Source: Rattus norvegicus (Eukaryota > Chordata > Mammalia > Rodentia > Muridae). Taken from it: 64,000 nt of DNA. The notes beneath the pieces are model-generated. The model worked only from the letters and a program-made list of their open reading frames with translations. It did no database searches and was not told the DNA's origin. The translations under genes were made by a program, and so were the position numbers. How positions within the stretch are numbered: position 1 is the stretch's first letter; the number at the start of each line of letters is the position of its first letter. Location of the stretch: NCBI RefSeq assembly GCF_036323735.1, contig NC_086034.1:17777501-17841500 (forward strand), in the 5' to 3' direction. Below are positions 59,001 to 64,000 of the stretch, in pieces.

Positions 59001-60305
59001 CGGGACCCATCACAATCCAGCTGTGTGGCCAGACCCGGAGGTGCTGCCCCTCTTAAGGCTTCTATGTTGTGGGCTGGGGTTCTCAAGGGGACCGACTTTT
59101 TGGTTGTTTGTTGGATAAGGTCTCGTGTAGCTCAGGCTGGCTTCAACTTAACCTGTAGCCAAGGATAACCATGAACTTCGGAGCCTCCTGCTTCTACGTC
59201 CTCCATGTTGGGATGACAGGGGTCCAGAAGCACGCCTGGTTGTTTTTTTTTTTTTTTTTTTTTTCTTTTTCTTTTTTTCGGAGCTGGGGACCGAACCCAG
59301 GACCTTGCGCTTGCTAGGCAAGCGCTCTACCACTGAGCTAAATCCCCAACCCCGCACGCCTGGTTTTTATATGGTGCTGGGGATGGGGTTCAGGGCCAAT
59401 GAGGTCATTGCTCTTTCAACTCAGCTACCTCCCCAGCCCCAGTCATGGGTTTTATGAAGCAGGATGTCAGGTATCCCAGGCTAACCTGGAAGTCCTTATA
59501 CAGGATTTAACCCTGAGTCCTTGATCCTCCTGTTGGGATGACAGGTTTGTAGCCATCAGTTTTATGCTGGTGCTGGGATGGAATCCAGGGTTTCTAACTA
59601 CTCCTCGCTGCATCCCAGGAGGTAGATAAATCAACTCTGACCTTCCGTTGCACACGGAGGGCTCTGCTGCTGGCTACGCTGGCAATTGGTCCTCACCAGT
59701 CAGTCATGACTCCATGTCTCCTGCAGGTGTATAACCCCTTCCGCTTTGATGCAGACAACGGCGAGGGCAGGTCACCCCTGGCTTTTATTCCTTTTTCGGC
59801 TGGGCCCAGGTGAGGCCAGGAATGAGGGGGAGGGGTCTAGGGTTGACATGAGGACAGGGGGAGTTGGGGTATTTGGAGGTTAGTGGCTCCTCCCTGCCTC
59901 CCTGCACAGGAATTGTGCAAAGGTTTGGGGAATTGGGAAGGTGAAAAATCCTTCTCTGTGTTAAGGCCAGCCCTGGCCTGTTCGGTTATTAAACTGGGGT
60001 ATTATCTGAGGATATCGATGCCCGTTCGTGATCCCAGATACCTCAGCCTCGGGCCAGGTTCTAGTGCAGTGTTGGTCCTGGGTAGGATGTAGGGCACAGT
60101 CAGAGTCTCCACCCCGCCCTCCTGCAGGAACTGCATAGGACAGACTTTCGCCATGAGTGAGATGAAAGTGGCTTTGGCGCTGACTCTGCTACGCTTCCGT
60201 GTCCTGCCTGATGACAAGGAACCACGCAGGAAGCCAGAGCTGATCCTGCGTGCAGAGGGTGGGCTGTGGCTGCGGGTGGAGCCTCTCAGCGCAGGAGCGC
60301 ATTGA
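34202..60305 (+). CDS. Cyp4f17: Cytochrome P450 4F (probably Cyp4f17), 12 coding exons
   Basis: Spliced CDS of 1,575 nt: 524 codons plus TGA. All joins have GT/AG and consistent phases, and no stop or frameshift occurs. CYP4F enzymes are ER-membrane monooxygenases that omega-hydroxylate fatty acids and eicosanoids using NADPH-P450 reductase. Seen: N-terminal anchor (about residues 15-37), proline-rich hinge FPQPP (about 50-54), I-helix motif with GHDTT at 329-333, K-helix E387-x-x-R390, heme loop PFSAGPRNCIG with Cys468 as thiolate ligand. Length equals the family's usual 520-524. Residue 328, the position of the covalent heme-linking Glu in many CYP4 proteins, is Gly. Subfamily is certain; the number 17 is from recall, and other rat 4F members such as 4f37 are possible. 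Confidence 0.93.
35371..35460 (-). repeat. ID SINE
   Basis: Antisense ID with the exact flanking duplication TGGCTGTATCTTTTT. Confidence 0.96.
37180..37555. repeat. about 20-bp minisatellite
   Basis: Close to twenty imperfect units with the core CATGAGGTAATGACTGTGT, varying in CCCAT, TCCAT and CTCAT spacers. It is an old, diverged array inside a Cyp4f intron. Confidence 0.93.
38205..38385 (-). repeat. B3 SINE
   Basis: Antisense: AACTACTGAGCAATCTCTCC at the right end and the CCAGAAGAGGGTGC segment in the body. Confidence 0.85.
38555..38765 (+). repeat. B3 SINE with (CA)n(GA)n tail
   Basis: Sense B3-like body with a diverged head, then CA repeats interrupted by G (38,667-38,720) and a GA run to 38,761. 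Confidence 0.85.
39013..39157 (+). CDS. Cyp4f17: Cyp4f coding exon 2 (residues 67-115)
   Basis: 145 nt, acceptor TTCTACAG, donor CCAG|GTAGAT (weaker than consensus at +4 and +5). It encodes helix A and the beta-1 region up to an Ala codon split after its first base. Confidence 0.94.
39541..39657 (-). repeat. B1 SINE, diverged
   Basis: Antisense B1-like: ACCAGGCTGGCCTAAAGCTC in the body and GTACTGAGATTCAAGGCGTG near the right end. Confidence 0.8.
40097..40150 (+). CDS. Cyp4f17: Cyp4f coding exon 3 (residues 115-133)
   Basis: 54 nt, acceptor AACCAG, donor CTGG|GTGAGT. It encodes the FYRFLKPWLG segment before helix C. 54 nt is the usual size of this exon in CYP4F genes. Confidence 0.95.
40237..40364 (+). 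CDS. Cyp4f17: Cyp4f coding exon 4 (residues 133-175)
   Basis: 128 nt after an 86-bp intron. It encodes the helix C motif KWSRHR (heme-propionate contacts) and LTPAFHF. Donor GCAC|GTGAGT. Confidence 0.96.
40989..41128 (-). repeat. ID SINE with expanded tail microsatellite
   Basis: Antisense ID (41,043-41,128) whose A-tail has become about a dozen ATTT units (40,989-41,040). TAGCCATTACATTTA lies on both sides of the whole unit, so the microsatellite came in with the SINE. Confidence 0.93.
41690..41850 (+). repeat. B3-like SINE, 3' part
   Basis: CTCTTCTGGCCCCCATAAGC and a terminal AAATAAAAAAAAATCTTTA. The tRNA-like head is unrecognisable. Confidence 0.75.
43087..43208 (+). CDS. Cyp4f17: Cyp4f coding exon 5 (residues 176-216)
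   Basis: 122 nt, acceptor GGCCAG, donor AGGA|GTGAGT. It encodes MFEHISLMTLDSLQKC, the helix D-E region conserved in CYP4F. Confidence 0.96.
43209..45174. other. Intron after coding exon 5: contents
   Basis: 2.0 kb. A B3 SINE (43,715-44,310) is split by a sense copy of repeat A (43,932-44,256). The remainder is unassigned. Confidence 0.65.
43715..44310 (+). repeat. B3 SINE split by repeat 'A'
   Basis: The B3 body is at 43,715-43,925 and its A-rich AATAAATAAATCT tail at about 44,270-44,310. Repeat A (43,932-44,256; TGTGATGGTTTG start) sits between them, so A inserted after the SINE. Confidence 0.8.
45175..45445 (+). CDS. Cyp4f17: Cyp4f coding exon 6 (residues 216-306)
   Basis: 271 nt, acceptor CCTCCAG, donor CAAG|GTGGGC. 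It encodes helices F and G and a lysine-alanine run (AKAKAKT) before LDFIDVLLLSK. Confidence 0.96.
46022..46237 (+). repeat. B4 SINE (ID-B1 fusion)
   Basis: An ID-like head (GGCCCTGGGTTCCATCCCAG) is followed by a B1-like body and an A-run. That order defines B4. Confidence 0.8.
46238..46342 (+). repeat. ID SINE, CCTAGGAAGCGC subtype
   Basis: Sense ID. The body reads ACCTAGGAAGCGCAAG, and the tail is A-run, GAACC, A-run. The same pair of variants occurs at 41,043, 54,868 and 56,811. Confidence 0.95.
46800..47160 (-). repeat. Antisense B3-like SINEs
   Basis: One copy at about 46,800-46,968 (GTGCTGGGAATTGAACCCTG, ending in CCACTGGGTCATCTTTCCGG) and a second, more diverged one at about 47,025-47,160. 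Confidence 0.72.
47597..47663 (+). CDS. Cyp4f17: Cyp4f coding exon 7 (residues 307-329)
   Basis: 67 nt, acceptor TCTTCAG, donor GGAG|GTGAGT. It encodes the first half of the I-helix (AEADTFMFGG). The codon at 328 is GGA (Gly). Confidence 0.97.
47838..47967 (+). CDS. Cyp4f17: Cyp4f coding exon 8 (residues 329-372)
   Basis: 130 nt after a 174-bp intron. It encodes HDTTASG with the oxygen-activating Thr, and helix J. Donor AATG|GTAAGT. Confidence 0.97.
48719..49028 (-). repeat. Repeat 'A', antisense, right LTR of composite
   Basis: On the minus strand it starts TGTGATGATTTG at 49,028. A purine-rich GGCCAGGGAGTGGAA precedes it on that strand, as a polypurine tract would, and related internal sequence follows up to 49,941. 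Confidence 0.75.
49029..49941 (-). mobile_element. Internal part of A-flanked composite
   Basis: Non-coding internal sequence of an LTR-type element, resuming at about 54,983-56,117 after an L1 insertion. No retroviral domain is recognisable, so it would be non-autonomous. Confidence 0.65.
53780..53973 (-). repeat. B2 SINE
   Basis: Antisense B2 inside the L1. TGAAGTGTCCT is duplicated on both sides. Confidence 0.95.
54285..54333 (-). repeat. ID SINE fragment
   Basis: Only the 5' half of an antisense ID remains, at the point where ORF1 is missing from the L1. Confidence 0.9.
54540..54858 (-). promoter_or_regulatory. L1 5' UTR tandem monomers
   Basis: Two copies of a unit containing GGGAGACAAG, GCAGGCTTTGGG and GGGCTGTGAACAGCC, offset by about 208 bp. 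Tandem monomers are the promoter units of rodent L1. They point antisense to Cyp4f. Confidence 0.78.
54868..54982 (-). repeat. ID SINE, CCTAGGAAGCGC subtype
   Basis: Antisense ID with duplication AGCAGTGAAATCT. Its tail reads GAACC between A-runs on the minus strand. Confidence 0.95.
54983..56117 (-). mobile_element. Internal part of A-flanked composite (continued)
   Basis: Continues the sequence broken at 49,941. It includes B1-related stretches (55,200-55,300 and 55,310-55,400) and a B2. A GGTACCAGGGACTGG on the minus strand, next to the LTR-like end near 56,140, occupies the primer-site position. Confidence 0.65.
55493..55674 (-). repeat. B2 SINE
   Basis: Antisense B2 with all parts present: AT-rich tail, CCAGAAGAAGACATTGG and CTGAGCCATCTCTCCAGCCC. 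Confidence 0.95.
56166..56930 (-). repeat. Solo LTR related to ERV-2, with ID inside
   Basis: TG...CA ends with the exact 4-bp duplication AGAC (56,162-56,165 and 56,931-56,934). R and U5 match the ERV-2 LTR closely, but U3 is largely different, with a TATTTAAA-like box. An ID sits in its U3. Confidence 0.87.
56811..56918 (+). repeat. ID SINE, CCTAGGAAGCGC subtype
   Basis: Sense ID in the solo LTR. CTCTATCTCTC flanks it on both sides. A-run, ACC, A-run tail. Confidence 0.96.
57490..57800 (+). repeat. Repeat 'A'
   Basis: Sense copy from GTAGTTTGAATATGCTTGCC to CTCACAGCAGTAAAGCCC. No internal sequence, so it is like a solo LTR. Confidence 0.77.
58761..58894 (+). CDS. Cyp4f17: Cyp4f coding exon 9 (residues 372-417)
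   Basis: 134 nt, acceptor TTTTCCTCAG, donor AAAG|GTGCGC. It encodes the K-helix ExxR (E387, R390) and the beta strands of substrate recognition site 5. Confidence 0.97.
58976..59040 (+). CDS. Cyp4f17: Cyp4f coding exon 10 (residues 417-438)
   Basis: 65 nt after an 81-bp intron, acceptor CCCCACAG. The donor is GGAG|GTGCTG, with poor +4 to +6 bases. It encodes FGTHHNPAVWPDPE. Confidence 0.93.
59112..59437 (-). repeat. B4 SINE split by an ID
   Basis: Antisense B1-like part (59,112-59,242) and ID-like head (59,356-59,437), separated by a younger ID. Confidence 0.8.
59243..59355 (-). repeat. ID SINE
   Basis: Antisense ID with a long T-run and the duplication GCACGCCTGGTT on both sides. It lies in the intron between coding exons 10 and 11. 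Confidence 0.96.
59727..59809 (+). CDS. Cyp4f17: Cyp4f coding exon 11 (residues 439-466)
   Basis: 83 nt, acceptor TCCTGCAG, donor CCAG|GTGAGG. It encodes NPFRFDAD (meander) and the start of the heme loop, PFSAGP. Confidence 0.97.
60128..60305 (+). CDS. Cyp4f17: Cyp4f coding exon 12 (residues 466-524) and stop
   Basis: 178 nt, acceptor CTCCTGCAG. It encodes the heme-ligand Cys468 in RNCIG, helix L, the RKPELILRAEGGLWL C-terminus typical of CYP4F, and TGA at 60,303-60,305. Confidence 0.97.
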
Positions 60306-60362
60306 CCCCACAGCTGGCCTGGAAACTGCCCCATTCACCCACCCGGCCTGCGCTTTTCCAGG

Positions 60363-60368
60363 AATAAA
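60363..60368 (+). promoter_or_regulatory. Cyp4f17: Cyp4f polyadenylation signal
   Basis: AATAAA 58 bases after the stop. A second AATAAA at 60,524-60,529 could give a longer 3' UTR. Confidence 0.75.
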
Positions 60369-60689
60369 AATCTCTTGTGTGAGCTTCACCAAACATCCAG
60401 GTTACACGCCTCATGTGAGCCACAGGGAGCTGTGGAAGGTGTTTGAGCGGTAGAAGGATTTAAGGAACATGAAAATTAATATTGTCACCCGGGAGGCAAG
60501 GCACACCCGTGAGGGATTATCTGAATAAATTAACTGAAGTGGAATGATCCGTCCTAATCCTAACTGTAGGTGGAATTCTGGGTTGAATTTCAAAAAAGTG
60601 TGGCCTAGATTAGAGATGGCTCTTCTCAGCTCAGATGATCTAATCAAGAAAATTTTCTTAGCGGTATGTCAAACAGCTTGGGTTTTAGT

Positions 60690-60737
60690 TAATTACAGAT
60701 GTAGTCAAATTGAAAACCAAGAATGGCCACCACAGCC
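60690..60737 (+). repeat. Repeat 'B', 3' end fragment
   Basis: ACAGATGTAGTCAAATTGAA and the following bases match the end of element B seen at 11,680 and 32,200. Confidence 0.65.
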
Positions 60738-60852
60738 AGACTACCTAACCCTTCCCAAACGTTTCCAACACATGAGCCTATGTGGTCATCCTCACCCAAA
60801 TCACCACAGGCTTACTTTTGAGGATGTGCCATTACAGCAACTGGGCATGCGT

Positions 60853-60941
60853 GTTAGTCAGGGCTCTCTAGACTTACAGAACCTACGGAATGTCTCTATA
60901 TATTAAGGGGATTTATTGGAATGACTTACAGTCTGTAGTCC
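60853..60941 (+). repeat. Repeat 'B', left part
   Basis: GTTAGTCAGGGCTCTCTAGA to CAGTCTGTAGTCC. The LTR inserts at nearly the same point as ERV-3 in the B copy at 28,018. Confidence 0.78.
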
Positions 60942-61508
60942 TAAGGCCAAGTCTTTTAAGTTCAGACTCCATTTTAGAGAACCTGACCTAAGTCTGAACT
61001 CAGGTAAACTAACAGGCCGGTACCCAGCATTAGTTTCCAAGTCGCCCCCCCCCCCCCAACAAAAACAAAACCTAGCTCCAGCCTCTAGGCTAATCCCCAC
61101 TAAGACCAGCATTTTCAGGTTACACCCTCAACAAGACCAGCGTCTCCAAGTTCTTCCCCCAACAAACTTACACCCACAGGTTACAAGCCCACCCCCTGGG
61201 TAATGACCACCGGTGCAGAAGGCAGCAGAAATTAGGTTTTTCCCAATACCAGACAATTATGTCAAAGGCCGCAGTAGCTTTCCAATTAGATGTTTGCACA
61301 CTCACCACTCCCCTCGCTTACTACAAGTTACTACAAAGCCTTGCCCTATAGATATTCAGCCCCTCCACCCCCATCGAAACTGTCCTGCGTGACAGCGGTG
61401 CATTGGAGGGGCCCGAGCTAGCTCCAATGAAATAAAGACCCTGCTGTGTGTTGCATCAGATCGGCTCCTGTCTGTGTTTTGGGGGTTCAACCCTTCCCTG
61501 GCACTACA
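60942..61508 (+). repeat. Solo LTR of ERV-3 family
   Basis: Shares AGGCCAAGTCTTTTAAGTTC, GAACCTGACCTAAG, AATTATGTCAAAGGC and the GGCACTACA end with the ERV-3 LTRs. AATAAA is near 61,431. A C-run interrupts U3. No internal sequence. Confidence 0.83.
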
Positions 61509-61690
61509 TCCCAACCAACCCAACAATGGGGAGCTGTGAATGGGAGTTCAAGAGTCGAGTAGTCGCTCAGTCCCACGAGGGTAGTTGTTTCAGCTAGTCT
61601 TCTGTAGAAGCTGGAGTGTGAAGAAGTACACTCCAACAGATGTGCTGGCGAGTAAGTGCAGGCGGGCAGACACCAGGCACGAACCAGCAG
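61509..61690 (+). repeat. Repeat 'B', right part
   Basis: CAACAATGGGGAGCTGTGAA, then TCTTCTGTAGAAGCTGGAGT. It becomes unrecognisable near 61,690. Confidence 0.72.
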
Positions 61691-62700
61691 CTACAGTCCA
61701 GTCCTTTCAGCAGGCAGACACCAGACAGCTCTAGTTCAAGCCTGAAGGAACTGCCAGGCTTGACAACTGGCCTGAGGTGAGGCCACAGAAGAAGCAAGCT
61801 GCCACAGAGTAGTTTGCTTCCCTAGTGAGAAGCCCTTGGAGAAAATTGTTTCCATTTGCAAATGACTATCAATTGGAGAATAGCTTCTGGGTTAGGGACC
61901 GGGCATGTGTCTACTTCTCCTCTCAGCTCTAGGACCCCATCTAGTGCAGAGCCTTGCAAGCATTGCATGCCGCCCCAGTCTCTGTGAGTCCATATGTCTG
62001 TCAGCCCTGCTGTGCTTAGAGGGCCTGATTTCCTTGCTGCCCTCCATCCCCTCTGGTAACACTCTTCCTGTCTCCTCTTCTGCAGGGTCCCCTGAGCTGT
62101 GAGGGGACTGATTTGTTGGAAACATCCTATTTAGAGTTGAGTACTTCAAGGTGTAGGAGCCCAAGTGTTACAAGGAGCACTCCATAATGTCTGGTTGTGG
62201 GTCTTTACACTTTTCCCCCATCTGTTGCAGAAGGAAGCTTCTCTGATGATGAAGAAGGCATTGATCTATGAACCCAGCATCGTGCCATTAGGAGGCATAT
62301 TATTGCCACAGTCCTTTTGCAGAATGGTAGTGTTTGTTTTTACCCTACGTGCCTGGGCTGTCTGGCTCGTTGGTCATCCAAGCAACGTTGAGTACGGACT
62401 CAATCTTATGGGGCGGGCCTTAAATCAAATCAGATATTGGTTGGTTATTCCCACAAACTTTTTGCCACCATTTCTCTAAATACCTTGCAGGCAGGACACC
62501 ACTGTAGATCGAAGGGTTTGCAGCTGACTTGGTGTTTATGTTTCTCCCTTGGTAGCCTGCAGAGTACCGTCTGGTACCAAGAACATTTAGCCCGTAGTGG
62601 TGAAGACTTTAGACATCAGGGTCCCCTGAGCTGTGAGAGTGACTTTGTTTTCAGTGAGTCACCTAAGTGTTAACTTCAGCAATAGGGCCTTTCTGTCAAG
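61691..62700. other. no feature recognised
   Basis: No exon or repeat that I can name. Short overlapping frames only. Confidence 0.4.
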
Positions 62701-62760
62701 TTGCTGTTTATTATTACTATTGTTGTTGTTGTTGTTTTATCATTATTATAAATGTATGGT

Positions 62761-62802
62761 GTGTGCGTGTGTGTGTGTGTGCGTGCGTGTGTGTGTGTGT
62801 GT
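62761..62802. repeat. (TG)n microsatellite
   Basis: About 42 bp of TG with GCG interruptions, preceded by a TTG run at 62,720. Confidence 0.95.
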
Positions 62803-62804
62803 AC

Positions 62805-62958
62805 AGTGTCCATGTGCCACATACTGAATATGATATTTAGAAGATAACCTTCAGGAGTTAATTCTTTCCTTCCACTGCATCTGGGGAATCGAATGCAGGT
62901 CCTCAGACCTGAGCAGCACGCTGCGCTCACTTCTGACCATTGAGCCCTCTCACTGGTC
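62805..62958 (-). repeat. B3-like SINE
   Basis: Antisense body with GGGGAATCGAATGCAGGTCC and ACCATTGAGCCCTCTCACTG at the right end. Confidence 0.75.
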
Positions 62959-63230
62959 CCAGTCAGTCTTTTTTTTCTTCTGAGAGTGGTAGGTGTATTT
63001 GTAAGAGCAAGATGGCAAGAGAGTGACAGAAGCCTCTGCTGTGTTGTTGACTTCTTCTCCTTCAGAGTGTCCCACTCTGGACTGCTTACCCCTGACTAAC
63101 TTTGTCACCTCGATTTAGCCTGTCCCCTTCCCTTTTTCCACTTGGCTGCCCTAGTTTTGCTGCTGCTTCTGCTGCTGCTGCTGGTGGTTATCTCCTCCTC
63201 CTTCTCTCTCCTTCCTCTCCCCTCCATCTT

Positions 63231-63232
<2 letters not shown>

Positions 63233-63288
<56 letters not shown>
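63233..63288. repeat. (TG)n microsatellite
   Basis: About 55 bp of uninterrupted TG next to a SINE. Likely length-variable. Confidence 0.97.
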
Positions 63289-63289
<1 letters not shown>

Positions 63290-63450
63290 ACGGATGAGCA
63301 GGTGTCTGAAGAGGCCAGAAGAAGGTACCAGATTCCCTTGGGCTGAAGTTACAGATGGCTGTGAACTGCAGTGGGTGCTGGGAACCAAACTCAGGTGGTT
63401 TGGAAGAGTAGTAAGTGCTCTTAACCATTCAGCCACTCCTCCAGCACTCT
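63289..63450 (-). repeat. B3-like SINE
   Basis: Antisense: GAGGCCAGAAGAAGGTACC, GGTGCTGGGAACCAAACTC and TAACCATTCAGCCACTCCTC. Confidence 0.83.
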
Positions 63451-64000
63451 TTCAACTTTGTTTTTCTCACTGACCCTGGACTTTAGCAGTATGACAGGCT
63501 TCCTGGTCAGTGTGTAACCAGCTTGGCAGAAATGAAAATATTCTAGAGACTCCTATGACTATTAAAATGGACCCCAAGAAATTGCAATTTTCTCATGCGG
63601 TAGGAACCGCCGGAGGGGGTGATCTTCTCTCCTCCCAGAAAGATTTTAACCCTCCAAAGCCCATGGTAGGACAATGATACATGGGACCTCACCCTGCCCA
63701 GGACTGCTTAGGTGCACACTTCTCTGTCCCCTCTCTACTCCACTCCAGAAGATGGACTTGGGGAAGCTGCTGGTTCTCTTTGCTCCTCTTCCCAGTGCAG
63801 CCACATCGACCAAATCTTCCTTTCTGCTTTTTACCGATAAGTTGACCTTTTTCATTGTCTTATTGAGGGCATGCGGCTGAGCTTGGCTTCATGGGACATA
63901 ACTTGTGTCCCCAAGTCCCATGATAAGCGAACCTCGGGGACCTGTTAGTCTTTCCTGTTCAGGGATGGATGTAGCTGGGATGACTTGTGCATCTCAGCAA
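63451..64000. other. no feature recognised
   Basis: Unique-looking end of the window without supported features. Confidence 0.4.

Noticed and set aside
58558..59118. Long + frame running through coding exons 9 and 10
   Set aside because: It is the P450 exon frame extended through intron sequence. Splice sites and family homology define the real exons.

Overview
The window is rodent genomic DNA, almost certainly rat (Rattus). About a dozen ID SINEs (BC1/tRNA-Ala-derived), several with young-looking tails and clear target-site duplications, are a rat hallmark. B1, B2, B3 and B4 SINEs, rodent L1 fragments and murine-type endogenous retroviruses (ERVs) fill most of the rest. I assigned family names by pattern recognition only; no search was possible.

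Left part (1-32,600): no intact cellular gene was found. It is a retroelement graveyard with readable insertion order. A mosaic of L1 ORF2 pieces (4,985-14,940) was invaded by a gammaretrovirus-like ERV (ERV-1, 5,372-10,092) and by a nested pair of rodent dispersed repeats. A second gammaretrovirus-like provirus (ERV-2, 16,464-23,244) has two 577-bp LTRs, an exact 4-bp target duplication and a perfect tRNA-Pro primer site, but decayed gag, pol and env. A class II (IAP/ERVK-like) solo LTR lies at 25,554-25,902. A third, old ERV with a tRNA-Gly-type primer site (ERV-3, 28,019-31,766) sits inside a dispersed repeat that itself splits another repeat.

Right part (34,201-60,400, + strand): one intact cytochrome P450 gene of subfamily 4F. 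Twelve coding exons (34,202-60,305) splice to 1,575 nt, giving 524 codons plus stop, with every splice phase consistent, GT/AG at every junction, an N-terminal membrane anchor, the I-helix, ExxR and the heme-cysteine motif. I read it as Cyp4f17; the subfamily is firm, the member number is inferred. It has glycine where many CYP4 enzymes carry the glutamate that bonds covalently to heme. A candidate GC-box/CCAAT promoter and untranslated first exon lie just upstream, next to a 29-bp minisatellite. The 10.8-kb ninth coding intron holds a many-layered nest: ID in LTR in LTR-like repeat, and ID plus B2 in an antisense L1 inside the same composite.

Flank (60,400-64,000): a solo LTR of the ERV-3 family in the same kind of host repeat, SINEs and simple repeats; no gene seen. 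I found no new multi-gene system. The most informative observations are the mismatch between young LTRs and dead coding sequence in ERV-2, the recurrence of one LTR family at nearly the same spot of one host repeat, co-varying ID body and tail variants, and the Gly at the heme-linkage position of the P450.
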